In this document: positions 46,700 through 58,396 of the stretch, piece by piece
Layout: the number at the start of each line of letters is the position of its first letter
Numbering within the stretch: position 1 is the first letter of the stretch
Origin: Austropuccinia psidii
Lineage: Eukaryota; Basidiomycota; Pucciniomycetes; Pucciniales; Sphaerophragmiaceae
Direction: 5' to 3'
NCBI GenBank assembly: GCA_023105745.1
Contig: JALGQZ010000001.1
Location: 41,130,082 to 41,194,081 of the forward strand
DNA length: 64,000 nucleotides
Notes under the pieces: model-generated
What the model was told of the DNA's origin: nothing
Database searches by the model: none
The model's input: only the letters and a program-made list of their open reading frames with translations
Program-made: the position numbers and the translations under genes

Positions 46700-47435
46700 T
46701 AAAATTAATTAACTCATATTGATTCTTTCTTTTCATTAATTTATATTCATTTCTCTCATTAATCAATTATGACTCTTTAATGAGCTTATGATTTTTTCAT
46801 GATTATGATTTTTTCTCTCATCAATTTTCATCTCATTCATTTCGTTTATATGAAAGTTGATTCTTCTTCTTTCTCAATCATTTCTGACCATTTCATTCAC
46901 TTCATTTCACTTTTATCAAATCAAATTTCTATGTGCTCTCATTCAGGTCTTATTTAGGAATTATTGATTGGTTTAATTGATTGGATTATTCATTGGGATT
47001 CCTTGGGTGTATTGATTCAGTGATTCAGGATTTTTCATTTGGATTGGATTGATTGACTATGAATTCTCAAGATATTTTATTGATCCCCAAGAATTTATTT
47101 TGATTATTCATTGATTTTGACTCATCAAGATATTCAAACTGATTTCTGAAGATTTTCAATTGATCTATTGATTCCTCAAGACCTGGATTTCATATTGAAG
47201 ACACTGATTTATTGATTGAATATTGATTGATTGTTTATTTTCTCCAGATTATTGATATTAAATTTGATTTATTGTTGATTATTGATTGAATTGATTGGTT
47301 GTTGATTGAAGTTGATTTCACCTCAAAAATTGAATTGATTCCTCAAGGCTCATCAAGATTTTTATTGTGATTTGTTTGGCCAATTTTTGATTCCTGTTCT
47401 CAATACCATCAAGTTTTATTCTATTTCTGTTCATA
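46700..47435 (+). other. Leader of element B
   Basis: AT-rich untranslated leader rich in ATTGATTGATT words, with no gene. The first bases TAAAATTAATTAACTCAT are shared with B3 and may be the region used to prime reverse transcription by a non-tRNA or unusual primer. Confidence 0.55.
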
Positions 47436-48794
47436 ATGCCAGTTCAGCATAGTCCCCAAGCAAAGAACACTAGATCCAAAGAATTCCAGCTGTTCTCACT
47501 CCTACAGCAGTGCTCCTCTTGACCACACACCATCAGTTCATCAACTGAGTGCAAACTTGGACAGAGGGCCACCAATGGAAGGAGCAGCACCCTCAAGAAG
47601 AGGTGGAAGGAAATCTAGAAGATCAAGATCTTTTTCTGGACTTTTGGGTGGGTACCCTGGCATGTCTGAAGGTGCAAGAGCATGATTAGGGGAAGTTGAA
47701 GATGAAGAGGGGGAAGAGTGTGTGGAAGAGAAGATTCTGGGGAGACTGAAGTGGCAGATTCCTTGGCAAATGCTCCAAAGGTGCCTCAGGGTTCTAATCT
47801 AGCCCTTTCTAGTCAACCTCTTGTCCCTCAAACAGATCCAATTCTCCTCAGCATGATGGAGCAGATGACTCAATTCATGGGGCAACTCACTCCTGCAGTT
47901 GCTCCCAGGGACAATTCCAAAGCCCCTGCTTTCAAGACTCCATCCATGAAGGCACCTAATTCTTTTGATGGTACTCAAGCTCATAAATTGAGAGGATTTA
48001 TCCAATCCTGTCAATTAATCTTCCATAATGATCCAGAAAATTTCCTCTCTGACAGGAAGAAAGTTCTTTACTCAGCTTCTTTTCTCACTGGTAGGGCTGG
48101 AAAGTGGATTGAAGCCTATCTCTCAAATATCTCCAATGAAGACCATTCTTATCTCCTCAATAATTGGCCATTATTTGAATCTCAATTATTCACTCTGTTT
48201 GGTGACCCCAATGAAGTCAGGAAAGCTGAACAATAGTTGGACAATTTGAGGATGAAGGAAAGTGGTCATGTATCGTTGTACATTGCTGATTTCAAAAGCT
48301 TAATGTCAAGAATTGGAAATTGGGGGGAAAGAGCTTATATCCATGTTAACAGAAGAGGATTGGCATCAAGAGTATTGGATCAGTTGGCTGCTCACCCTGG
48401 AATGTTTGATACTCTTCAAGAACTTATGGATGTCACTCCAGAATTAGACAGAAGATATCATGAGAGGCAAAAAGAAAAGGGTGGCAATCAAGAGAAGAAT
48501 CCTCCTGTAAATGAATCCAATCAATCTAGGCCTCCTCAAAACTCATCTTCAAAGGGACCTCACCAGAAGAAGAAGAAGAAGGGCAAGCAGTTTCAATCTT
48601 CAAAGGACAAGCCTCATGCTGCTCTCCGCAATAAGGAAAATAAATTAATTGGTTCTGAAAAGGAGAGTACAATTAAAGAGGGGTTGTGTACTTATTGTGG
48701 TGGAAAGCACACAATTGAAAAATGCTTCAAGAAACCTCAGAACAAGCCTGGGCCATCATCAAGAGGCTTCCCTAGCAAGCAGGGAAAAGCCTGA
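47436..48794 (+). pseudogene. Element B gag, broken
   Basis: Begins MPVQHSPQAKNTRSK at 47436 but meets TGA at 47520 and changes frame before about 47718. It then reads through the Gag core (PAFKTPSMKAPNSFDGTQAH, then DPENFLSDRKKVLYSASF) to an in-frame TAG at 48234. In the same frame the remainder runs 48237-48791 with LDQLAAHPGMFDTLQELMDV, a KKKKKGK stretch and the zinc knuckle CTYCGGKHTIEKC, ending at TGA 48792-48794. Gag builds the virus-like particle and binds RNA. The terminal sequence GGGAAAAGCCTGAGTG looks like a -1 frameshift site into pol. Confidence 0.85.
48782..48788 (+). promoter_or_regulatory. Candidate -1 ribosomal frameshift heptamer at gag/pol
   Basis: G-GGA-AAA sits in the correct phase (X XXY YYZ) relative to the gag frame, two codons before the gag TGA. 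Slipping back one base after AAA gives AGC CTG AGT, the frame that continues into protease. The same heptamer and context occur in B3 (42510-42504, minus strand). Confidence 0.55.
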
Positions 48795-51700
48795 GTGGGA
48801 ATCATGATGTGTTCAATGGTTCTCACTTATTTCCTTCAAGAGCACAATTGTGCACTCTGAATACTTGTGTCAAGAAATCCTTAAAATTTCTCATTTTCTC
48901 TTCTGTCTCTGATATTTTTTTCAGTTTTCTCATTGATTCTGTTGCTACAAACTCTTTTATTGCAAATAATTTTGTTCTCAAGTACTCATTAACCCTGTCA
49001 GCGCTGCCTGAAAAGATTCCTCTTTTCATTCTGGATTCCAATGAATCCCCTTCCTTGTTCATCACCCATTATATCAAGTGGGTAGCTGACTTGCCTTCAT
49101 TCCAATATTTGAATGGGACTTCTTTATCATAGATTCACCCAAGGGAGAAGACCTGATATTGGGCTATGATTTCCTTTACCATTTTAATCCCGTTATTGAT
49201 TCGAAAAATGGATTGATCACCTATGATTCTAGTCATAAGGATTCTAGTGGTATTATTCCTTCTACTAGTAATGACTTTGCCACTTCTGTCAACAGTGTTG
49301 CTCTGGTTGGTGAACTTAAGACACCTTTTCTTCCTTCTTCTGTCCATATCCCTACCATCATTCCCTCTCAGTCATTACTTCCATTAAGAGATGAAGTCTC
49401 CAAAGAGATAAAAGATGTTGGAGAAGATGTTGCTATATTCTCACTTCATCTCTTTCAAGGGGATATGGATCTTCCTCCTTTATATTTCCATGCCTCCCTG
49501 GAGGAGGAGTGGGATGAGGAGGAATAGCCAGAAGAAATCAAAACTGTGTTGAAGGTAGTCCCTCCTGTTTATCACCAATACTTGGATGTATTATCCAAGG
49601 TGAAAGCGGAGAAACTTCCTCCACACTGTGCCTGTGATCACCATATCGAATTGGAGGGTCTTCTACCTCCAATTGGTGTTATCTACTCATTATCAAATCA
49701 AGAGTCAGAAACACTGCGGGCCTACATTTCAGAGAATGTAGAGAAAGGTTTCATTAGACCTAGCTCCTCCTCAACAGGAGCACCTGTCCTTTTTGTCAAG
49801 AAAAAGGATGGAGGTCTTTGTTTGTGTGTTGACTACCACAAACTCAATGCTGTTAATAGGAAGAACCCATATCCTGTTCCTCCTATGAGCCAGCTTCTTA
49901 CCATATTCAACAGTTCCACTATCTTCTCCAAGATAGACTTGTGTGGTGCATATAACCTTCTGAGAATCAGAGAGGGGGTTGAGCACTTAACTACCTTTAG
50001 AACCAAATATGGTAGCTATGAGTATTTGGTCATGCCATTTGGTTTGACCAATTCTCCTGCTTCTTTCCAGAATCTACTAAATGATATATTTGCAGATTTC
50101 TTGGATGTGTTTGTTGTAGTTTATTGAGATGATATTATGGTCTTTTCCAGTTCTGAGGAGGAACATTTCAAACATGTGACCTCTGTCCTCCAAAGACTGA
50201 GGGACAATCATTTGTTTGCCAAAGCCTCCAAGTGTGTATTCCATGCCTCAAGTGTGGAGTAATTGGGCTATGTTGTTTCAAGTGATGGCCTCAAGATGGA
50301 TTCTTCAAAAGGTCAGCAAATCCTTAATTGGCCTCAGCCCAAAAAGATCAAGGCCCTTCAATCTTTTGTTGGCTTTGCCAATTTTTATTGTCATTTCATA
50401 AAACAATATTCTAAAAAAATCACTGCTCTCACTTCCCTTCTCAAAAAAGATTCTCCCTTTATCTTCAATGAGGAAGCTCTTAGCCAGTTTCAATCAGTCA
50501 AAGAAGCTTTAACTACTGATCCTATCTTATCTTATTTCAATACTGCTCTACCTACTATTGTAGAGCATGATGCTTCTGATTATGCCTTGGGTGCTGTACT
50601 GAGTCAGGTGAATGACTCAGGAAAGCATCCCATTGCATTTGATAGTCACAAGCGTCTCTCAGATGAACTAAACTATGAAACTCATGAAAAGGAACGCCTT
50701 GGCATAGTGTGGGCTCTCAAGTGCTGGAGAGCATTTCTTATTTCTCTTTCTAACTCTTTTGAGGTCTTGACAGACCACTCTTCCTTGCAGTATTTTATGT
50801 CTTCCAAAGTTCTTACTCGTTGTCAGGCCCATTGGGCTCAGTTTCTTTCAGAATTTCACTTCACTATCACATACCTCCCAGGCAGGCTGGCCACTTTACC
50901 ATTTGCCTTGTCACATTGGGACGACGTGTACCCAGAGAGGGGGTGGACTTCATCAGCAAGAATCCTCAAAATTCCCATCAAGTAATCAAGCAAGATGGAA
51001 TTCAAGAGTAAAGATTCTTTTCAATCAAAGTGGAAGTATTTTCAGATTTAGTTGACAAGATTCAAAAAGAAGTATGGCAAGACAATAGCTATAAAGAAAT
51101 ACTCAAGCAACTAGCAAGAGGTGAATCAGTTCCAGATTATTCTCTTGAGCCTCAAGCCAAGTTGTGATTATTCAAGGATAGAGTGGTAATCCCAAGCAAT
51201 GAAGAACTTCAACTAAATATTCTTCAAAAGTGTCATGACTCACCATTGACTGGCCATACTGGCCAGGAGAAGATCCTCAAGCTCATCAAGAGGGATTTTT
51301 ATTGGGCTGGCATCAATCAATTCATCAAGGACTATGTGTCCTCATGTCAGCAATGTTCAATAAACAAGAACATTCATCACAAGAAGTTTTGACTACTCAA
51401 CCCTCCTCAAATTCCATCTGGTCCTTGGAATTCCTTATCAAGGGACTTTATCACTCAATTTACCTTGCCAAACAACTTTGACTCAATTCTAGTCGTTGTG
51501 GACAGGTTTTCAAAAATGGCAATCTTCATTCCAACTTATGGAACAATCACTGCTCTGGACTTAGCTGAAATTCTCATTAGTCATGTATTTTACAAGCATG
51601 CCCTTCCAGTCAGTATTGTCAGTGATAGAGGATCTTTATTTGTTTCATCATTTTGGACTCAATTATGTCAGCAGCTCAAGATATCAAGAGATCTTTCAAC

Positions 51701-52471
51701 TGCTTTTCATCCTGAAACAGATGGACAGACAGAGAGGGTAAATCAGATTCTAGAACAGTATCTTTGGATGTATGTCAGCTATCATCAAGATGACTGGTAC
51801 ACCTGGCTCCCTCTGGCTGAATTTGCCTATAATAATGCAGAACATTCATCAACAAATAAATCACCTTTTTCACCATTTATGGAAGAAATCCCAGCTTTGA
51901 CTCAATCCATATTTCTCAAGATTCACCTGCTGGAAAGGTATCAACAAACCTCCAATCCATACAGCAAGTTGTCAAAGAAGAATTAGAGTCAGCAATAAGG
52001 AGATTCAAGAAGTATGCAAATAGAAATAGAGAAATTTCACCTGATTTCCAACCTGGGCACAAGGTATGGCTTGCTTCCAAGAACATCAAGACAACAAGAC
52101 CCACCAAGAAATTATCAGAAAGATGGTTGGGACCTTTTGAAGTTCTGAAGAAGATAGGCAGCCATGCATACCACCTCAAGTTGCCTCAGCAATGGAATTC
52201 AGTTCACCCTGTATTCCATGTGTCCTTATTAGAACCAGTGAAGCATTCAACTATCCCAAATCATCATCAACTGCCACCACCACCAGTCTTAGTGGAGGAG
52301 CAAGAAGAATGCGAAGTGGCTCAGGTTCTGGACTCAAAACTCAAGAGAGGTAATTTATGGTATATTGTAGAGTGGAAAGGATTCAGTGAAGACCCAGAAA
52401 GAACCACTTGGGAGCCAGCTTCAAACCTTACCAACTCACCAGACCTTGTAAAGGATTTCCATTCATTGTAG
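48788..52471 (+). pseudogene. Element B pol, multiple stops
   Basis: Pol is entered by the -1 frame at 48788. The protease reads FLIDSVATNSFIA, with V in place of the usual glycine. The frame changes near 49110 to IDSPKGEDLILG. In-frame stops lie at 49525 (TAG), 50125 (TGA, inside the reverse transcriptase catalytic box: VVVY-stop-DDIMVF) and 50260 (TAA). RNase H (EHDASDYALGAVL) stays open until a frame loss near 50940. Integrase pieces: zinc region at 51183-51389 (CHDSPLTGH, then CQQC), a stop at 51390, and a core at 51465-51986 with VSDRGSLF and TERVNQIL. After a frame change, the C-terminal domain and a good chromodomain (LWYIVEWKGFSEDPERTTWE) end at 52471. It cannot be active. Confidence 0.88.
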
Positions 52472-52510
52472 CCAGACAAGCCTGGCCAAAATACCTCAAG
52501 AGTTTGATTT

Positions 52511-52960
52511 TATGGTGCTTGGTGGGGAGAAGAAGTTATGAAAGTAAGTTCCTCTCCTGGAATGCACCTTTAAGGGGGTATTCTACCCATATGTTGTTGT
52601 AAACATCACCTTGGCCACTTTGTGAGCACTTGTCAATTCTTTGGAAAGGTTCAGGAAGCATTCAACATCAATACCCTCCATCTCAACCTTATCAAGATAT
52701 GGCGAAATGTTTCTTTCTTTTTTCTTTGTTTTTCTTTTCTTTTATTTATCATTTCATTTACACCAATCATAATAATTCAATAAATTCATTACTTCAAGTC
52801 ATTATGGCAAGTCATTTCAGAAGTCATTTATGGCAATTTATTTCAGTTCTATGGTGCTTGGTGGGGAGTGGGAGTTATGAAAGTAAGTTCCATCTCCTGG
52901 TATGCATCACTGAGGGTTCTACTTCTTGTAAAACATTACCTTGGCCACTCTGTGAGCATC
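52511..52960 (+). repeat. Direct repeat pair in the B 3' untranslated region
   Basis: 52511-52630 and 52850-52960 share TATGGTGCTTGGTGGGGAG, GTTATGAAAGTAAGTTCC, CTCCTGG and CCTTGGCCACT. Copy B2 has the same pair. The unit contains AAGTAAGT, which could resemble a splice donor, but no function is demonstrated. Confidence 0.75.
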
Positions 52961-53245
52961 AAATGCTTGGTTTTCATCTTTTCAGACATTTCTTGGCCAA
53001 AATCAAGCAACTAACCACAAGAAGGACAAACCATCAGGAATTTCTTTATTTCTGTTTCTCTACTCTCTTTTTCTCTCTTTTTCTTTCTTTTCTTTACTTG
53101 TATAATTTTGTTTTCCTTTTATTTCTTTAAAGCAGCAGCATCCTCTCCCAAATCATGTATTGGGAGGTTCCATTATTTTTTCATTTTTTAGTATTTATAA
53201 GAGCGGAGAGAGATTTCAAACCAAACAAAAACAAGGATAAGGAAA

Positions 53246-54522
53246 CTAGTTATCTCTACCTAATTCATCAAAAGTTCTCTGAAAATTGTTTATCAACTCA
53301 TCTTCATACCAGGACAATTTTGCAGCCATCTCTTCAAAAGCAGTACCCGGAATAGTCCTGTCATTGGCATACATAATCACCTCTCTACTATTTCTATCAA
53401 CCCTCTTGAATAATCTGGCAACAGCTTCTTGGTTTTTGCTAGCCGCGTTGGGATCTTCTCTGGTAACCCGGATAGGCCAACGTTCTCTTCTTTGAAAAAC
53501 TTAAGCAGCAGGAAATGGCAAAGGGGACAATCCATCTCTTCTTCTGCTGGAGCTGGCCACAGGTTTGAGTTGGTGGGAGGTGGTTATGGGTGAGTTTCTG
53601 GATTGCTGAATTGGTGATGGTCTTGCTGCTGGATTCAAGGCAGGCCTGGAATGGGAAGTACTTGGTGAAGGAGGAGGAATGGAAGCAAGAATTGGTTGGA
53701 AGGATCTGGGAGTACTGGCAATTAATTGACTTTGGAATCTGTTGGCAAGGGGTTGAGTAGAGGAATTGCAGGATGGATGGCCAACTGAATGAGAAACATC
53801 TTGAACTTCTTCACCATCCAACTCATCACTTCCTTCAGCATCTGGATTAGTGGGGGAATCATCAATTCTTCTTATTCTCTTCACTAACTTCACTACCCCT
53901 TCAGTATTGGTCCTTGAGATTGGGACCTCTGAGCTGGAATATATGGCCCTACCACCAACTGGAATTGGCCCTCCAACACTAGTCCACCTTGCCACATCCC
54001 TCTGCCTGCAACCAGTCACTACATCAAAATATCAGTACCAATTCAATCAAGATATGCAAATCACTCACATTGAAAAAATCCTGAAGTTCCATCAGGAGTG
54101 GGTGCCTCAGAGACTGGATATTCTTTCCCAAAGGGCCCATTTTTTCTACTCCATAAATTCCTCCTGACGTCAGAAGATGGCACCCTGGTATGACGATATG
54201 GTTTCTTTCCAATGAAGCAAAAATGTCATTTTCAAGATTGGGGATTTTAGTGTTGAAAACAATCCTTACCCTTGGCCAAACATTAACGACAGGGAGGATG
54301 AATAACTTCAACTGCTCTGTATCCATCATAGGTTTGGGAGGGATCAAATCGACCAGAAGAAGCCATGGAGGGTGAAGATAATTGACTGAAGATGCCAGAA
54401 CCACAAAGAATAGACGGTGGCAGTGCAGAAGGAGAAGATTCAGTGATTTCAGTCAGTTTGGAGCTCATAGCTGAAGAATATGCAAGCAGAAGATTCAAGA
54501 CGTCAGAATCAGTCCACTCCAT
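53246..54522 (-). pseudogene. Antisense spliced gene inside element B
   Basis: On the minus strand, the ATG at 54522 starts MEWTDSDVLNLLLAYSSAM. Predicted exons are 54522-54270, 54184-54069 and 54001-53246; donors GTAAGG and GTGAGT, acceptors CCAG and GCAG, phases 1 and 0. The three exons give 375 codons in one frame with the final TAG at 53246. Segments include TSGGIYGVEKMGPLG, IPVGGRAIYSSSEVPISRT, a Pro/Ser-rich middle, and a helical end (AKLSWYEDELINNFQRTF). Two in-frame TAA codons, 54283-54285 and 53501-53503, break this copy. No domain is recognised. From memory it resembles a repeated hypothetical protein of Austropuccinia. Introns antisense to the element imply its own promoter, probably in the GC-rich region 54600-55400. 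Confidence 0.7.
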
Positions 54523-55433
54523 ATCAAAAAAATTGACCTCAAGGAAATGGGGGCCATAACTCAATTATGCCCCTCAAAGCCTCTAAGGTGAGGATTAATA
54601 CCCCTTTGGGGCTGAATTTTTCACCCAGGGCCTCCCCTGCAACTTTGGGGAGGCCAGGATCTTGATGGTCCTGGAACCCATCAATGGGTCCAGGCCATGT
54701 ATGGTGAGTTTTGGTTTCTGAGCCAATTCTTGGCCCATGATACCCCTGGGTCCCCAGCAAAATTGAGCCCAGGGGATCCATTTTGGTCCTGGGGGCCTCC
54801 AATAGCCCCCACGGACTGCGGACCGTGGCGTACGGCCCGCAGACCATAGGACCCCAGAAGTCAAAAATGGCCAAAAATGGCCATATATCATCAAATCACC
54901 ACAAACCACCCAGAACCCCAAAAAGGCCCAAAAGGCCATGGAATCAAATTTTTTCAAGATTCTTCATAGAAGAAACCACAGCCAAAGATCATCATAGAGG
55001 GCTGTTTGAGGAATTTTCCAATGACAATAGGGACAAGACCCCTTGAAGGCATTGTTCAAGACTTTCTTTGACAGGACCTTCCCAAATGAGTACACTTCAT
55101 ATACTGATTGGGCATCATTTTTTGAGCACAAGAGCTCAGTGGCCATCATTTTGGGATACATCCGAAGGCCATACTTCAAGGACAAGATTGATTGAATCAG
55201 AAGAAAGAAAAAGCATATTTCGAAGTGGAATACTTACTCAAAATTTGAAAGAACGGGGGAATCAATTTAATTTTACAGAGAAGAATTGAAGAAGGATCTT
55301 CAGCATAATGGTCAAGAGGAAAAGAAAATTAAAAAGAAAATTTTTAAAAGAAATGTGGGGATATTGGGATGCCACTCAACAGTGGCAGGGTATTATGGTG
55401 TTCAGGAGCCCACCAGTTTCAAGAAGGGGATAC
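54523..55433. other. GC-rich then AT-richer region upstream of the antisense gene
   Basis: 54590-54960 is GC-rich (ACGGACTGCGGACCGTGGCG and several GGCC words) and is conserved in B2. It probably holds the promoter of the antisense gene. The end has the purine tract AAGAAGGGGA (55421-55430) just before the 3' LTR. Open frames here look incidental. Confidence 0.5.
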
Positions 55434-58329
55434 TATAACAACCACTTACCAGGTGTGAGCCTGTGAGGTATGTACAACATACCCAGAAGGCCACAAATGA
55501 CTTTATACACAGTTAAATTTGTCTTCAACAGACTTTTCAATTGAATTTAAAATAAAAAATAACAAAAAAAGTAAAGCTTTTTTTTGGATAAACAAAGTTA
55601 TAAATATTATGTCATTTTTGGATTCTACACCAAAAATAACCTAGGGTACACCCATAGGGTGTTCTACCCAAAAACACTTATTTCTTATGTTATTGGAAGA
55701 TTTAAGAACCTCACAGTACTAATGTAACTTTTTTAACATTTTATAAAAATTGTTAAATTTAGGCTTAAATAAGCTTAAATTTAAAGTTGCATAAGGTTTA
55801 TGAAAACTTACCAAGATTTTAGTTAAAATTGAGGTGTGGTGTATATTTACTGAATTGGCTAAGGATTTGCCATACAGAATGTAAATCCTGTGTGAGCTCA
55901 ATTTAAAAGGGTTCAAGGCCATAGTATGGCTTTAAATAAATAAAAGGGCAAAATCCACGCAGAAAGGTGGGACAAAGGAAAAAGACCAAATAGAGCTGGG
56001 GTACCCAACTTTTTGGATCTTCAAGGATTCAATTAAGGTTGCCTACCTGTATTGAAGGATTTTCAACCTTATTTAAACTGTATGATTAGACTTTGATCGA
56101 ACATTAAAGTTTAAACTGGTTTTAGCCTAATTTAGACAGGAATTTCAAGCTGCCAAAGGGTAAATCCCAATATGCAGGCTTTAATTTAAGGTCTTAAGAA
56201 CTGTAAAAACTTAATTAAGCTTAAAAATCTTAAATAATCTTAAAACTTTAAGGTTACAAGCATTAAAACCTTATCAAAAGTTAAGTTTTGGTGTGTATTG
56301 CTATTTTATGTGGAAAATTAGCAATAACTTCAAAAATTCATTAAAAATCCAATTCTTATTGGATTTGCTTGAAAGTCTCACACAGCTTACAATTTAATAT
56401 TATCTATATAGAAATAAAATTTTAGGTATCTTTTATAAATATACTCCCTGGGTAATTAGCCTGGAAATTTACTCTTTTAATTAAAGCTCAAAGAAATCAT
56501 AATTTCTTTAAAAGTAATTGAAAATTTATCTAAAAGATTTCTGCTTGAAACTCTATTTTTAAGTTTTTCATGTGATGAGCTTTAATATAAATAAGTTCAT
56601 TTATATTAAAAACTTAAAATAATTAGTTTAAATGAGGATTAAAGTTACTTGGAGCTAAGAATAACACTGGTAAATTTAAATTGGAATTAAAAATAAGTTA
56701 CCTTAAGTTAAGAACTTTATTTTTAAGCGTGAATTTTCAGTTTTGACTTGAGCACGCCCTCCATATTCATTATGAATCATGAGAGCTTCTCTGAAGACAT
56801 AAAAAGAGTCTTTTCATCACTGTTTTCGTCCATCATTCATCATCAATCCAATCATATTAGAAATTTGAGCAGGTAAAGTTTTATTAAATATAAAATCTTA
56901 TTATTAAAGTAATTCTTAACTTATTTTATTCTTTATTAAGTAAAATTAAAGAAGTGAAATCATAGAATTCAGATTATTGTTTTAATCATCAATAATACAT
57001 TTCATTATATAAAACTATCATCTTAAATCTCTTTTAAAAATCCACAAATTCCTTTTAAAAACTCTTTAATCTTAATTTTTATTATAAAAAGTTGTTTTAT
57101 CCTTAAAATTTTTGATTTTTGGAGTGTTTTCAACTGATAATTATTATTTAATATAATAACTGTTGTTGTTTAACATGTTGTATTAAATATATATTATAAG
57201 TAAGTTTTCTTTAAAGTTCTATATCTTTTTTTATCTAGTATTAGTTTTTTTATATAGAATTTTTCTATAAGAATTATTTCTTCCGAGTGTGTGTTTGAGT
57301 TCTTTTTCAAATAATATTTATATTATTTATAAGTGGTTAAATATTTATATTTTCCATGTGTAATTGTCCCATTAAGAGCTTTACATTTCTTATTGTTATA
57401 ATTGTCAGTGACTATAACAATAATAGAATAATTATAATTTATTATAATTATTATATTTTTTTATAATAATAATTAAATTTAATAATTATATTTAAATTTG
57501 TGGTTACAATATTTTATTATATTATATATTTCTACTGCGGACAGTCATAGTACTCTTGATATTGCTACTATTATCAATATTTTCATACACAAACCTTACA
57601 CCAGGTGTAAGGGTATTCATCAATACACCCACTCAAACACCTCAAATCAGCAGATCCACTATCTGCATCAGCATTCAGCTTCAGAAATCTTCCTTGCTGA
57701 AACATGCATACACCTTGGTACTTCAATACAGCCTGTCAACATCTGTACAGGTTGGATTCACCCAATACAGTTTCAATACACCAGAATTAAACTGTATTAT
57801 CACTCAAATACACCACACCTCTTGTACAGGACCTGTATTGGCCAGACTCAATTCAATCATTCAATCGTCTCATGAAAATTCTTCCTCTGGCTCAGGGCTG
57901 GTGATTCTCACATCTACCAGCCCCTCTTTCTCCCCCTGGGGACTTTTCCCCAGTTAATGAATTTAGTTTATTTATTATTTTATAAATATTCTTATCCTTA
58001 TTTTGGTTATTATATTTATTTAATATTAAGTTCGTCTTTGCCTTTTTCTCTTTTCACCTGTACAGTATGAGTTGGGTGGCCATATCCTTATTAACCCTTC
58101 TCTTTTCATTCTGACAGGTTGAAACAGTGGACTTGGACTTTTTTGTGGTTGGATCTTCTATTCTTTACTCTTATTTCCTTTGTTGCTGCTTTCTTATATT
58201 CTTTATTTTGGTAATTCATCTCTTGAACTGTCAAGTGTACCCCTTCTTATCATATCTTTGAGCCCTCCATGGGTGAGTCCCAGTTTACTGAGTGCCAGGC
58301 CCTCTTCACTTAGAAGAGCCCCTGTGACA
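55434..58329 (+). repeat. Element B 3' LTR, split by a nested LTR
   Basis: Starts TATAACAACCACTTACCAGG (TG changed to TA) at 55434, is interrupted at 55454, resumes at 57606 and ends AGAGCCCCTGTGACA at 58329. Without the insertion it is about 744 bp, against 763 bp for the 5' LTR. Confidence 0.88.
55454..57600 (+). repeat. Nested solo LTR of A/C type
   Basis: 2147 bp from TGTGAGCCTGTGAGGTATG to AAACCTTACA, with a perfect 5-bp duplication CCAGG at 55449-55453 and 57601-57605. Its first 45 bases resemble the LTR heads of elements A and C (CATACCCAGAAGGCCACAAA), and the end matches theirs too, while the interior is different. It holds no protein-coding sequence. Confidence 0.92.
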
Positions 58330-58396
58330 CATAACCCCATGGAACACTGAAAAGAACCCAAAGGCCTCAGAACAAGGATAATGGCCTGGGGGTTGG

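Larger units (their letters stand above)
45937..58329 (+). mobile_element. Element B: complete but defective chromovirus with an antisense gene
   Basis: A 5' LTR (45937-46699), leader, gag-pol remnant (47436-52471), 3' untranslated region with a direct repeat pair, an antisense spliced gene (54522-53246), a GC-rich region, a purine tract and a 3' LTR (55434-58329). The 3' LTR is itself split by a 2147-bp solo LTR. No tRNA-type primer site (TGG...) follows the 5' LTR; instead both B and B3 have AATTAATTAACTCAT there. About 10.2 kb without the nested LTR. Confidence 0.87.

Noticed and set aside
57498..57957. Frames of 125-133 codons across the 57600 LTR junction
   Set aside because: They span the boundary between a nested solo LTR and the interrupted B LTR, so they cannot be an ancestral gene.
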